64,000 bases of DNA from a bacterium (GCA_004560375.1 SFVC01000001.1:73811-137810); one strand, 5' to 3'; positions 34,591 through 44,187 are shown, numbered from the stretch's first letter. Notes: a model not told the origin generated them from the letters alone. Program-made: numbers and translations.

Positions 34591-35904
34591 ATGAAGAAAG
34601 CTCTTGCAATGATCCTCGCCCTGATGATGGTTCTGAGCCTGGCCGCCTGCAACAACAGCGGCACCAAGGAGAGCACCCCCGGCGGCGAGAACACCGGCAC
34701 TGTTGAGACCCAGAAGCCCGACGACAACCAGTCCGGCGGCCCGGTGGCCAACAAGGACAAGCCCCTGGTGTGGTTCAACCGTCAGCCCTCCAACAGCTCC
34801 ACCGGCGAGCTGGACATGGACGCCATGAACTTCAACAAGGACACCTACTACGTGGGCTTTGACGCCAACCAGGGCGCCGAGCTCCAGGGCCAGATGATCC
34901 TGGACTACATCACCGCCAACATCGATAAGATCGACCGCAACGGCGACGGCGTCATCGGCTACGTGCTGGCCATCGGCGACATCGGCCACAACGACTCCAT
35001 CGCCCGTACCCGCGGCGTCCGCAAGGCCCTGGATACCGCCGTTGAGGACGGCGGCGCCATCAAGAGCGACCCCGTGGGCATGAACGCCGACGGCTCCGCC
35101 ACCGCCGTCAAGGACGGCAAGCTGACCATCGGCGGCAAGGAGTACACCGTCCGTGAGCTGGCCTCTCAGGAGATGAAGAACTCCGCCGGCGCCACCTGGG
35201 ACGCTGCCACCGCCGGCAACACCATCACCACCTGGGTGTCCACCTTCGGCGATCAGATCGACATCGTGGCCTCCAACAACGACGGCATGGGCATGGCTAT
35301 GTTCAACGCCTGGTCCAATGAGAACAAGGTTCCCACCTTCGGCTATGACGCCAACAGCGACGCCGTGGAGGCCATTGCCAACGGGTACGGCGGCACCATC
35401 AGCCAGCACGCCGACGTGCAGGCCTACCTGACCCTGCGGGTGCTGCGTAACGCCCTGGACGGCGTGGACATCGACACCGGCATCGGCACTCCCGACGACG
35501 CGGGCAACGTGCTCAGCGACGACGTGTACAAGTACGTGGCGGATCAGCGCTCCTACTACGCCCTGAACGTGGCGGTCACCGCTGACAACTACAAGGACTT
35601 CCTGGACGCCACCGTGCCCTACGCCCCCGTGTCCAACCAGCTCAGCCAGGACAGCCATCCCACCAAGAGCGTGTGGCTGAACATCTACAACGCCGCTGAC
35701 AACTTCCTCAGCGCCACCTATCAGCCCCTGCTGCAGAACTACGATGACATCCTGAACCTGAACGTGGAGTACATCGGCGGCGACGGCCAGACCGAGGCCA
35801 ACATCACCAACCGTCTGGGCAACCCCAGCCAGTACGACGCCTTTGCCATCAACATGGTGAAGACCGACAACTCCGCCTCCTACACCAGCCTGCTGAACAG
35901 CTAA
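34591..35904 (+). CDS. mglB: Sugar (galactose/methyl-galactoside type) ABC substrate-binding lipoprotein
   Basis: 437 residues from ATG 34591 (GGAGATATTGTAGT upstream). A lipoprotein signal peptide ends at the lipobox LAAC (Cys20). A Gly/Thr/Pro-rich linker leads to the type I periplasmic-binding-protein fold, with IDRNGDGVIGYVLAIGDIGHNDSIARTRG and ASNNDGMGMAMFNAW in family positions, resembling MglB. Compared with about 330 residues for E. coli MglB it has insertions, e.g. around 130-170. With mglA and mglC behind it this is a complete CUT2-type importer. The sugar cannot be fixed from sequence; galactose is the family default. Confidence 0.88.
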   Translation: MKKALAMILALMMVLSLAACNNSGTKESTPGGENTGTVETQKPDDNQSGGPVANKDKPLVWFNRQPSNSSTGELDMDAMNFNKDTYYVGFDANQGAELQGQMILDYITANIDKIDRNGDGVIGYVLAIGDIGHNDSIARTRGVRKALDTAVEDGGAIKSDPVGMNADGSATAVKDGKLTIGGKEYTVRELASQEMKNSAGATWDAATAGNTITTWVSTFGDQIDIVASNNDGMGMAMFNAWSNENKVPTFGYDANSDAVEAIANGYGGTISQHADVQAYLTLRVLRNALDGVDIDTGIGTPDDAGNVLSDDVYKYVADQRSYYALNVAVTADNYKDFLDATVPYAPVSNQLSQDSHPTKSVWLNIYNAADNFLSATYQPLLQNYDDILNLNVEYIGGDGQTEANITNRLGNPSQYDAFAINMVKTDNSASYTSLLNS

Positions 35905-35950
35905 TCTGGTCTGGAGGAGCTTCTTCGCTGACAAGTAAATGACTTGAAAC

Positions 35951-36014
35951 CAGGGGGAGGGAATTCTCCGTTCGGTAGAAGCAACGCTCCGTTCGGCAGA
36001 AGGAACTCCCCCTG
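35951..36014 (+). promoter_or_regulatory. Hairpin with internal direct repeat between mglB and mglA
   Basis: CAGGGGGAG (35951-35959) pairs with CTCCCCCTG (36006-36014). The 46-nt loop contains a tandem repeat of CTCCGTTCGGNAGAAG (35966-35981 and 35987-36002, 15 of 16 identical). It is followed by ATTT but no long U-run. Such intercistronic stems often stabilise the binding-protein mRNA or reduce read-through to the ATPase and permease genes. Confidence 0.55.
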
Positions 36015-36092
36015 ATTTAAAAGTAAAACGGGAATACCGGGCAGGATCAGGCGTTTTCTGAACCTGCTAATTTGCAAACGGGGGTGACGAGA

Positions 36093-37601
36093 ATGTCTGA
36101 TGCGAAAGACGGTGTCGTGCTTTCGATCCGCGGTATGAGCAAGTCCTTCGGCCGCAACCGGGTGCTGGATCATATCAACCTGGATCTGAAGCGGGGCAGC
36201 ATCATGGGGCTCATGGGTGAGAACGGAGCCGGCAAGTCCACCATGATGAAGTGCCTGTTCGGCACCTACCAGAAGGACGAGGGAAAGATCTACTTAAACG
36301 GGAAGGAAATCAGCTTTTCCGGGCCCAAGGACGCCCTGGAAAACGGGATCGCCATGGTGCACCAGGAGCTGAACCAGTGCCTGGAGCGGAGCGTGACGGA
36401 CAATCTGTTCCTGGGGCGGTACCCCACCAACTCCGCGGGAATCGTGGACGAGGGCGGCATGAAGAAAAAGGCGGCCGAGCTGTTCCGCAGGCTGGGGATG
36501 ACGGTGAACCTGAGCCAGCCCATGCGGAATATGTCGGTGTCCCAGCGGCAGATGTGCGAGATCGCCAAGGCGATGTCGTACAATGCCCAGGTGATCGTGC
36601 TGGACGAGCCCACCTCCTCCCTGACGGTTCAGGAGGTGGCCAAGCTCTTCGAGATGATGCGGATGCTGAAGGAGCAGGGGATCTCGCTGATCTACATCTC
36701 CCACAAGATGGATGAGATCTTCGAGATCTGCGACGAGATCTCGGTGCTCCGGGACGGCAACCTGGTGATGACCAAGGCCACCCGCGACACCAACATGAAC
36801 GAGCTGATCACCGCCATGGTGGGCCGCTCCCTGGAGAGCCGCTTCCCAACCGTGGACAACACGCCGGGCAAGCCCATTTTGTCGGTGCAGCACCTGTCCA
36901 CCAAGTTCGCGCCCCACCTCCAGGACGTCACCTTCGACGTGCGGGAGGGGGAGATCTTCGGCCTGTACGGCCTGGTGGGCGCCGGGCGCACCGAGCTGCT
37001 GGAGACCATCTTCGGGGTGCGTACCCGTGCGGCCGGCCGGGTCTACTTCAAGGATCGGCTGATGAACTTCAACAGCGCCAAGGAGGCCATTGAGCACGGC
37101 TTTGCTATGATCACCGAGGAGCGCAAGGCCAACGGTCTGTTCCTCAAGTGCGATCTGACCTTCAACACCACCATTGCCAGCTTGGAGCAGTACAAGACCG
37201 GCCTGGCCCTGTCCAACCCCAAGATGGTGAAGGCCACCAGCAAGGAGATCAAGACCATGCGAACCAAGTGCATGGGGCCGGACGATATGATCACCAGCCT
37301 GTCCGGCGGCAACCAGCAGAAGGTCATCTTCGGGAAGTGGCTGGAGCGGGATCCCCAGATCTTCATGATGGACGAACCCACCCGCGGCATCGACGTGGGC
37401 GCGAAATACGAGATCTACGAGCTGATTATCAAAATGGCAAAGCAGGGCAAGACGATCATCGTCGTCTCCTCTGAAATGCCGGAGATTCTCGGCATCACCA
37501 ACCGGATCGGCGTCATGTCCAATGGGTATCTCTCCGGGATTGTGAACACCGCGGAGACCGATCAGGAAGAACTTTTGCGGCTCAGCGCGAAATATCTGTA
37601 A
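36093..37601 (+). CDS. mglA: Sugar ABC transporter ATP-binding protein (two ABC domains)
   Basis: 502 residues from ATG 36093. Two tandem ABC cassettes. In the first: Walker A GENGAGKST near 42, signature MSVSQRQ, Walker B VIVLDEPTSS. In the second the Walker A is degenerate (GLVGAGRTELLE, no GK[ST]), while LSGGNQQK and FMMDEPTRGID are intact, the usual asymmetry of MglA/RbsA/XylG proteins. It powers the importer formed with MglB and MglC. Confidence 0.94.
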   Translation: MSDAKDGVVLSIRGMSKSFGRNRVLDHINLDLKRGSIMGLMGENGAGKSTMMKCLFGTYQKDEGKIYLNGKEISFSGPKDALENGIAMVHQELNQCLERSVTDNLFLGRYPTNSAGIVDEGGMKKKAAELFRRLGMTVNLSQPMRNMSVSQRQMCEIAKAMSYNAQVIVLDEPTSSLTVQEVAKLFEMMRMLKEQGISLIYISHKMDEIFEICDEISVLRDGNLVMTKATRDTNMNELITAMVGRSLESRFPTVDNTPGKPILSVQHLSTKFAPHLQDVTFDVREGEIFGLYGLVGAGRTELLETIFGVRTRAAGRVYFKDRLMNFNSAKEAIEHGFAMITEERKANGLFLKCDLTFNTTIASLEQYKTGLALSNPKMVKATSKEIKTMRTKCMGPDDMITSLSGGNQQKVIFGKWLERDPQIFMMDEPTRGIDVGAKYEIYELIIKMAKQGKTIIVVSSEMPEILGITNRIGVMSNGYLSGIVNTAETDQEELLRLSAKYL

Positions 37602-37615
37602 GGGGGGAAGGGCAT

Positions 37616-39268
37616 ATGGCAGACAATACAAAAATTCTCACGGCGGAACAGGAACTGGAGCTCCGCCGCCCCATTGACGACTACGTCGGCGGGATTCAGG
37701 AGCAGATCAACGCCCTGCGGAAGGATGGCACGGATCGGGTCATCGACATCCAGAGCGCCCTGGACAGCCTGAAGCGGGACAAGATCTACACCGCTCAGGA
37801 GAAGGAGGCCAAACGGGCCCAGTACCAGAAGGAACTGGAGCAGGCCAAGGCGGTGGAGGCCAAAAATAAGGATCAGATCAACAAGCTGATCGCCGACGCC
37901 GAGGGCTATCTCAAGGCCCACTTTGACAAGGAGTACTACCAGGCGGTGGCGGCCAGCTGCGCCCAGGAGAAGGTGCAGGCCCAGGAGAAGTACCGCGCGT
38001 CTGTGGAGCAGCTCAACAAGGAGCATCAGGCGACGCTGGCCAAGCTCAGCGACGCCCACGAGATCAAGGACGAGAAGTACGTCCACAAAAACCGCCTGTT
38101 CGATGCGAAGATGCAGCTGGGCAAGGATCTCCAGGACGTGAAGGATCGCCGTCACGCCGCCTTTGATCATCAGTACCACCTGATCGACCTGCTGCGGATG
38201 TCCAAGTTCACCTTCGGCGAGTCCATGGCCCAGCGTTGGGAAAACTATAAGTACACCTTCAACGCCCGGAACTTCCTGCTTCGCAACGGCCTGTACCTGG
38301 CCATCGCCGTCATCTTCATCGCCCTGTGCTTCATCACGCCGGCGGTGAAGGGCGTCCAGCTGCTGACGCTGAACAACATCCTGAACATCCTCCAGCAGGC
38401 GTCGCCCCGGATGTTCCTGGCCCTGGGCGTGGCCGGCCTGATCCTGCTGGCCGGCACCGACCTGTCCATCGGCCGTATGGTGGGCATGGGCATGACCGCC
38501 GCCACCATCGTGATGCACAAGGGCATCAACACCGGCGGCGTGTTCGGGCATATCTTTGACTTCACCGGCCTGCCGGTGATCGCGCGGGTGATCCTGGCCC
38601 TGGTGATCTGCATCGTGCTGTGCACCATCTTCACCACCATCGCCGGCTTCTTCACCGCCAAGTTCAAGATGCACCCCTTCATCTCCACCATGTCCACCAT
38701 GCTGATGATCTTCGGCCTGGCCACCTACTCCACCAAGGGCGTGTCCTTCGGAGCCATCGAGGGGGACATCCCCAAGATGATCATCCCCAAGGTGGGCACA
38801 TTCCCCACCATCATCCTGTGGGCAGTGGCTGCGGTCGTGATCGTGTGGTTCATCTGGAACAAGACCACCTTCGGCAAGAACCTGTACGCCGTGGGCGGCA
38901 ACCCTGAGGCGGCCTCCGTCTCCGGTATCTCGGTGTTCAAGGTGACCGTAGGCGCCTTCATCATGGCCGGTATCCTGTACGGCTTCGGTTCCTGGCTGGA
39001 GTGCATCCGGATGTCCGGCTCCGGCTCCGCCAGCTACGGCCAGGGCTGGGAGATGGACGCCATCGCGGCCTGCGTGGTGGGCGGCGTGTCCTTCACCGGC
39101 GGTATCGGCAAGATTTCCGGCGTGGTGACGGGCGTGTTTATCTTCACCGCCCTGACCTACTCCCTGACCACCCTGGGCATCGACACCAACCTCCAGTTTG
39201 TGTTCTCCGGTATCATTATCCTGGTGGCTGTTATGCTGGACTGCCTGAAGTACGTCCAGAAGAAGTAA
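37616..39268 (+). CDS. mglC: Sugar ABC permease (MglC) with about 200-residue N-terminal coiled-coil extension
   Basis: 550 residues; ordinary MglC/RbsC has about 320-340. The permease domain (about 215-550) has the usual 8-10 membrane helices, GVAGLILLAGTDLSIGRMVGM and VGGVSFTGGIGKISGV. The first 210 residues are charged and hydrophilic, with long heptad-like Lys/Glu/Gln runs (about 50-180, e.g. AQEKEAKRAQYQKELEQAK), predicted coiled coil in the cytoplasm. There is no intervening stop or second start with a ribosome site before the permease, and the extension keeps the neighbours' GC-rich codon use. Its role is unknown; tethering of the ATPase or oligomerisation is possible. ATG at 37616 follows AAGGGGGGAAGG. 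Confidence 0.9.
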   Translation: MADNTKILTAEQELELRRPIDDYVGGIQEQINALRKDGTDRVIDIQSALDSLKRDKIYTAQEKEAKRAQYQKELEQAKAVEAKNKDQINKLIADAEGYLKAHFDKEYYQAVAASCAQEKVQAQEKYRASVEQLNKEHQATLAKLSDAHEIKDEKYVHKNRLFDAKMQLGKDLQDVKDRRHAAFDHQYHLIDLLRMSKFTFGESMAQRWENYKYTFNARNFLLRNGLYLAIAVIFIALCFITPAVKGVQLLTLNNILNILQQASPRMFLALGVAGLILLAGTDLSIGRMVGMGMTAATIVMHKGINTGGVFGHIFDFTGLPVIARVILALVICIVLCTIFTTIAGFFTAKFKMHPFISTMSTMLMIFGLATYSTKGVSFGAIEGDIPKMIIPKVGTFPTIILWAVAAVVIVWFIWNKTTFGKNLYAVGGNPEAASVSGISVFKVTVGAFIMAGILYGFGSWLECIRMSGSGSASYGQGWEMDAIAACVVGGVSFTGGIGKISGVVTGVFIFTALTYSLTTLGIDTNLQFVFSGIIILVAVMLDCLKYVQKK

Positions 39269-39287
39269 GTTCCCGTATCAAAGTAAG

Positions 39288-39323
39288 ACCGCCGCGAAGT
39301 GGGCGTCCCCGCTTCGCGGCGGT
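39288..39323 (+). terminator. Terminator of the mgl operon
   Basis: 12-bp perfect stem (ACCGCCGCGAAG with its complement), 20 nt after the mglC stop, followed by TATCTATGCTCTT. Confidence 0.8.
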
Positions 39324-39367
39324 TATCTATGCTCTTCCGGCGCCGGGGGACGGCGGGGCGGAGGACG

Positions 39368-39404
39368 AAAAGGAGCGGCGGCCCAGGGGGCCGCCGCTCC
39401 TTTT
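39368..39404. terminator. Second, bidirectional terminator
   Basis: 17-bp stem starting AAAAGGAGCGGCGG and ending CCTTTT, short loop. It ends the minus-strand WG/SLH gene and backs up the mgl terminator. Confidence 0.9.
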
Positions 39405-39429
39405 GAATATCAATTGGGCTGAGGCTGGC

Positions 39430-41616
39430 TCAGCTGTTGCCGTAGGCCCGGTACAGGAAGGTGACGATGTGGGCGCGGCTGCATACGTCGTTGGGGGCGA
39501 AGGTGGCGCCGTAGCCATTGGTGATGGGAGTGGGCAGACCGACGGCCCAGGAGACGGCGTCGGCGTAGTCCGCCCCGGCAGGGATGTCGGTGAAGCTGCT
39601 CTCCTTCTCAGGCTTTTGAGAGCCAAAGGCCTGCCAGATGAACTTCAGGGCGGCGGCCCGGGTGCAGGGCTGGGTCTTGTCGAAGCCGTCGCCGATCATG
39701 CCTTGCTCCTTGGCCCAGTTGATGGCGTCCACATCCCAGTTGGCGCCGGAGACGATGTTCCCGGTCTTCGCGCGGTACAGGAAGGTGATGATCTGGGCGT
39801 TGGTACAGTTCTTGTCGGGATCGAACTTGCCGCCGCCCACGCCATCGGTGATCTTCCTGGCCGCGGCCCAGCTGGCGGAATCGTCCTTCCAGCTTTCGGG
39901 CTCGATATCCAGGAAGCCGGTGGACAGGCGGCCGATGCCGTACAGGCCGTTGGCGTTCTGATAGGCGAACCAGCCGCCGTCGTTCAGGTTGGAGGCCCGG
40001 ACGGGGAGCTGACCGTCGGCCTTGCCGGTCTTGTAGTCGGCGTAAGTGGTGAGATAGCCGTTGCCGGTCTTGCTGATAAAGGGCAGGACGGACTTGGTAT
40101 AGCCGTCATATTCCTCGGCATAGCAGTCCACCCGATCCAGGGTCTCCCACAGGCCGCCCTCGTCGCCCTTAAAGGCATTGATTTTCTCGGTGCTCTCAGG
40201 TACCACAACGTTATTGTTCAGATCCACCACGCTGTAGTTGGAACCGTCATACAGCTCGATGAACTGGGGCGTATGGGTACGCATCTCCTTATACTGCATG
40301 GGGATCACGGGGGTGACGGTGGTGCCGCTGATCCTGGACAGTCCGTAGCTGCCGTCCTTGCACAGGACATAGCTGCTGCCCTGGAGTATGCGGATCTCGG
40401 TGTAGGTGTCGGGGATCACGGTCTGGCCCTCCTGGGTGAACAGGCCATGGAGATACTCATAGCTGCCGTCATCCTTCATATAGGTGGTGTAGAGGTAGTC
40501 ATTGCTGTCGGCATCAATGGAATCATAGTTCTCAGGCAGGATCACCTTGCCGTTGACGTCCATCATGCCGTGGCTCATGTCGCTGGTGGTGAAGGCCAGG
40601 TGGCGGAAATACACCTCGGTGGTGACCTTCTTGTCGGAGAAGGTTTTGGCCACCTTGCCGTCCTTGAACAGCACGGAGGAGCTGTTCCCGGTGACGGCGG
40701 AGATATAGCCGTCCTGGTTCAGGCCGCCCACATCCTCATAGTCGCCCAGGGGGATGAGCACCTTGCCGGTGAAGTCGATGGCGCCCATCTTGTCGTCCTT
40801 GGACACGCCCACGCTGCTGCCCTGGGAGCGAACCCGGAAGTCGTCATAGACGCCGAAGGGTACGATGTCCTTGCCGTCGGAGCCCACCAGCTTGTACTGC
40901 CGATCCTTGGAGACGACGAATGCCACACTGTCCCCATTGACGGCGCACTCAACGTTATCAACAGAGCCCAGAGGGATGACGGGCTCATAGCTGCTGTTCA
41001 GCACGCCCTCCTGATAGCGTTCGCCGGACTTGGCCACCACATAGAAGCTGCCCACGGAGTAGACGTAGTCATACTGGGCCAGGGGGCCGGAACCCTTGGA
41101 GCCGCCCTCGTAGGCCGCCTCGGAGGAGGGCTTCCAGTCGGTGGTGTAGTACGCGTAGGTGTAGTTGTAGCCCCCCCAGGAGGAGCTGGGATCCGCGGTT
41201 CGGGTGGTGACGCGGATGACGCCGTTTTTGCTGGAGACGTCGGAGCAGTCCTGGCTGGGAGCCAGCACCGTCTTACCGGCGCTGTTGACAATGCCCAGGC
41301 CGGAGAGCTTGCCGTAGTTGTCCTCCTTCTGGGCCACGGCGAACTTGTCCCCGCCCAGCGCCCACACGTAGGCGTACTGGAAGGGCAGGATCACCTTGCC
41401 GGAGTAGTCGATGAGGCCGTACTGCTTGCTGGTGTTGGCGGCGGCCACCACGCCGTTCTGGAAGGCCAGCATCCGGGAATAGGCGCTGACGGCCACATCG
41501 TAGTAGCTGGCGGTGTTGTAGTTGGCGGACAGCTCCGCCGCGGAAGCCGGGGTCAGGATGGCCAGAACCATGCACACGGACAGCATGGCCGCCAGAAGCT
41601 TGCGGGTCAATTTCAC
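39430..41616 (-). CDS. Secreted WG-repeat protein with C-terminal SLH domains
   Basis: 728 residues. Signal peptide (1-27, cleavage after ASA). Residues about 60-530 are WG-type repeats (YGLIDYSGKVILPF, MGAIDFTGKVLIPLGDYEDV, HGMMDVNGKVILPENYDSI). The last 190 residues are three SLH repeats (ITFLYRAKTGN, then KFIWQAFG, then IVTFLYRAYG at the end). GTG start at 41616 overlaps the stop of the O-antigen-ligase-like gene (GTGA). It is probably a wall-anchored surface protein; ligand unknown. It shares SLH type with the protein at 6379 but is otherwise unrelated. Confidence 0.88.
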   Translation of the reverse strand: MKLTRKLLAAMLSVCMVLAILTPASAAELSANYNTASYYDVAVSAYSRMLAFQNGVVAAANTSKQYGLIDYSGKVILPFQYAYVWALGGDKFAVAQKEDNYGKLSGLGIVNSAGKTVLAPSQDCSDVSSKNGVIRVTTRTADPSSSWGGYNYTYAYYTTDWKPSSEAAYEGGSKGSGPLAQYDYVYSVGSFYVVAKSGERYQEGVLNSSYEPVIPLGSVDNVECAVNGDSVAFVVSKDRQYKLVGSDGKDIVPFGVYDDFRVRSQGSSVGVSKDDKMGAIDFTGKVLIPLGDYEDVGGLNQDGYISAVTGNSSSVLFKDGKVAKTFSDKKVTTEVYFRHLAFTTSDMSHGMMDVNGKVILPENYDSIDADSNDYLYTTYMKDDGSYEYLHGLFTQEGQTVIPDTYTEIRILQGSSYVLCKDGSYGLSRISGTTVTPVIPMQYKEMRTHTPQFIELYDGSNYSVVDLNNNVVVPESTEKINAFKGDEGGLWETLDRVDCYAEEYDGYTKSVLPFISKTGNGYLTTYADYKTGKADGQLPVRASNLNDGGWFAYQNANGLYGIGRLSTGFLDIEPESWKDDSASWAAARKITDGVGGGKFDPDKNCTNAQIITFLYRAKTGNIVSGANWDVDAINWAKEQGMIGDGFDKTQPCTRAAALKFIWQAFGSQKPEKESSFTDIPAGADYADAVSWAVGLPTPITNGYGATFAPNDVCSRAHIVTFLYRAYGNS

Positions 41617-43313
41617 TGTGTATCAATCCTCTCTATGATTTGATTTAGCCTTCCGCAAATCTGCGGGAAAAAGTCCAGCTCCGGCTTGTCCACAATCCGG
41701 TAGGCAAGGGGGCTGGTGATCCGGTTCACCTCCTTCAGCTGTGTGATCACTGCTTGGGCCAAGGTTTGATATCGCACAAGCTCGGTCTCCGAGCTTTGTA
41801 CACAGGCGTTTTCCAGCAGATCTGTGAACTCCTGGTAGACCTCCCCCCGGTAGCGGCTGAGGCGGAGGTACTGATATTTGGACTCCACCATACCGGGCAC
41901 GTCCCCCCGCTGGGCGCAGGCGGCCACCTTGCAGTCCCAGGCCAGCAGGGACAGGTCGGTGGAGGCCAGGATGGCGTCCGCCACCGGCTCGGCGCTTGCC
42001 ACGTCAGGGAAGCTCTGAAGCCGGTTTTCCGCCAGGGACAGGTCGGCGGGGTAGAGGGCATAGGCCGCCGCCGTCCGTCCGGAGAAGTCCAGGTAATAGG
42101 TCAGGGAGAAATATCCGAACACCAGGGCGCACACCCCGCCCAAGGCGGCGGCCCGGCGGCGGCCCAGGGGGATCTCCCGGCAGCGGCCCCCGGAGCCGCA
42201 CAGCAGCAGCAGAAGGGCCACGGCGGTGAATTGCAGGTCAAAGTCGATGAGGGAGTGGGCGGCCACGGCAAACGCCACGGCCCGCTCCCTGGGGGGAGCG
42301 CCCCTGCGAAACAGCAGGCAGCCGCACAGCCCCACCATGCACAGGCCCGCCGGAATCCCGCCGTCCAGGGCGGCCTGGAGGTATTCGTTGTGGATATACC
42401 GCAGGGTGTACACGCCGGTCTGCTCCAGGGGCTGGAGGTAGAGATATCCCCCCCGGCCCAGGCCCAGGGGATGGCGCAGGAGCATCCTCAGCCCGTCGAT
42501 GTAGTACAGCAGCCGCCCGTTGAGGCTGGAGGAGGACAGGGTGATGGCCCGCAGGCGATCCAGCACCAGCCCGCCGCTGAGCAGCACGGCCGCCCCTCCG
42601 GTGAGGAGCAGCACCCCGGCGGCGATGGCCACGGTTTTCACGTCCCGCCCCCGGATCAGCCGGTGGACGGCCCAGGCCAGGGCCAGGGGCAGCAGCAGCA
42701 GGAACACGCCCCGGGAGCCGGACAGGTACACGCCGCACAGCAGCAGGGCCATGGCGGGCCAGTCCAGCCGCCGCCGCTCCTCCTTCACGGCCAGCAGGAT
42801 CAGACAGATCAGGAGGAACAGCGACCAGGTGTTGGCATACTGGAAGAAGCCGTCGATCCGGCCGTTGGCGTCCTCAATGCCGGCGAAGCCGTCGTAGAGG
42901 AAGCCCACAATCGTGATCAGGGAGAGCAGGGCCCCCTCGTAGGCCACGGCGTCCAGGATCTCCCGGCGCTCCCGGGGGGTGTAGGTGGCGGCGTAGAGGA
43001 AAAAGAGGATCCATACCGTCAGCCGCAGGAAGCCCGCGAAGGCCATGCCGGGGCTGACGGCAAAGGGGACGGTCAGCAGGGTGCAGCCCCACAGGGCATA
43101 GAGGCACCACGCCTCCGGCCCGGTGGGCAGGCGCAGGGCCCCGTCCCGCCAGACGGCATGGATCAGCAGGAGGCTGAGCACCGCCCCCGCCGCCAGGGAG
43201 GAGAACAGATAATATCCCCCGTACAGAGGGAGGAGGATCAGCAGGAGAAAGAGCAGCGGGGTGTTCTGCCGGGGCTTTTCCCCCGGGGCGGCGGGCTGTT
43301 TTTTCTTTGCCAT
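41613..43313 (-). CDS. O-antigen ligase / Wzy-like polysaccharide membrane protein
   Basis: 566 residues. About 12 hydrophobic helices over residues 15-415, with the family region containing a long outer loop and RYIHNEYLQAALDGG (near 305), the H-N-E-Y/F-L motif of Wzy_C / O-antigen-ligase proteins. The last 150 residues form a soluble domain with TPR-like helices. Likely function is ligation or polymerisation of a surface glycan, perhaps the wall polymer that SLH proteins bind. It lies between a DacF-like gene (1 nt gap) and the WG/SLH gene (overlap), so the three are one envelope operon. Confidence 0.85.
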   Translation of the reverse strand: MAKKKQPAAPGEKPRQNTPLLFLLLILLPLYGGYYLFSSLAAGAVLSLLLIHAVWRDGALRLPTGPEAWCLYALWGCTLLTVPFAVSPGMAFAGFLRLTVWILFFLYAATYTPRERREILDAVAYEGALLSLITIVGFLYDGFAGIEDANGRIDGFFQYANTWSLFLLICLILLAVKEERRRLDWPAMALLLCGVYLSGSRGVFLLLLPLALAWAVHRLIRGRDVKTVAIAAGVLLLTGGAAVLLSGGLVLDRLRAITLSSSSLNGRLLYYIDGLRMLLRHPLGLGRGGYLYLQPLEQTGVYTLRYIHNEYLQAALDGGIPAGLCMVGLCGCLLFRRGAPPRERAVAFAVAAHSLIDFDLQFTAVALLLLLCGSGGRCREIPLGRRRAAALGGVCALVFGYFSLTYYLDFSGRTAAAYALYPADLSLAENRLQSFPDVASAEPVADAILASTDLSLLAWDCKVAACAQRGDVPGMVESKYQYLRLSRYRGEVYQEFTDLLENACVQSSETELVRYQTLAQAVITQLKEVNRITSPLAYRIVDKPELDFFPQICGRLNQIIERIDTQ

Positions 43314-43314
43314 G

Positions 43315-44187
43315 TCAGCCCTCCCCCAGCAGCAGATCCAGAATTGCCACCGTCTCGGAGAAGCGGGTGGCGTCGCTGTTGCTGTCCATCAGAACCACAA
43401 GATAGCGGCCTCGATCCCCCTCGGCATAGGTGCACACGCTGAAGCCGCCGATGGTGGTGGTGCCGGTTTTCAGCCCCTTCACCCGGGGATCGCGGCCCAC
43501 CAGCCGGTGGATGTTTTGGAAGGTGCGTCCGCCGAGCTCCAGGGAGGGAACGGAGGTGAAGTCCAGGATCTCCGGATGCTCCCGCACCAGGGCCCGGGCC
43601 AGACGGGCCACATCCCGGGCGGTCATGTAGTGGCCGGAGGCGTCGATGCCGGTGGGGTTGACGAAGTGGGAGCCCTCCATGCCCAGCTGAGCGGCCTTTT
43701 CGTTCATGCGGGCCACAAAGTCGGCCTCGCTGGGGGCGCACAGCTTCACCAGGCACTGGATGCAGTCGCAGCCGCTGACCATAATGGCCCCCGCCACCAG
43801 CTCCCGCACGGTGAACACCTGGCCGGGGCGCATCCCGTATTTGGAGCCCAGGGTGAAGGCCTCCGCCGGGGTGACGGTGCAGGTGTCCTCCCAGGACAGC
43901 TTGCCGCGCTCAATGTCGTCCAGCACCAGGAAAACCGTCATCATCTTGGTGAGGCTGGCGGGGGAGTGGGGGGTGTCGCCGTCCACGTCGGCCAGAATAC
44001 GGCCGGAATCCACGTCCATCACCACCACCCGCCGGGCGGTGAGGTAGGGCAGCTCCAGCGGGGCGGGGCGGAGGATCAGCCAGAGCGTCACCCCCGCCAG
44101 AACAGCCGCGGCCAGCAGGGCCGCAAGGGGGAGAAGGGCCCGGCGGGGGACTTTGTTAGGGGCGCCGGAGGGTTTCTTTCGGCTCAT
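43315..44187 (-). CDS. D-alanyl-D-alanine carboxypeptidase-like protein (DacF type) with altered SxN motif
   Basis: 290 residues. Membrane anchor or signal at about 17-38. The serine-peptidase S11 motifs: SLTK near 82-85 (SxxK) and KTG within LKTGTTTIGG near 240. At the SxN position the sequence is VSGCDC, so Cys replaces the usual Asn. There is no C-terminal PBP5 beta domain or amphipathic anchor. It would trim pentapeptide stems in the wall, if active. First gene of the envelope operon; ATG at 44187 follows TAGGAGGCGG. Confidence 0.85.
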   Translation of the reverse strand: MSRKKPSGAPNKVPRRALLPLAALLAAAVLAGVTLWLILRPAPLELPYLTARRVVVMDVDSGRILADVDGDTPHSPASLTKMMTVFLVLDDIERGKLSWEDTCTVTPAEAFTLGSKYGMRPGQVFTVRELVAGAIMVSGCDCIQCLVKLCAPSEADFVARMNEKAAQLGMEGSHFVNPTGIDASGHYMTARDVARLARALVREHPEILDFTSVPSLELGGRTFQNIHRLVGRDPRVKGLKTGTTTIGGFSVCTYAEGDRGRYLVVLMDSNSDATRFSETVAILDLLLGEG

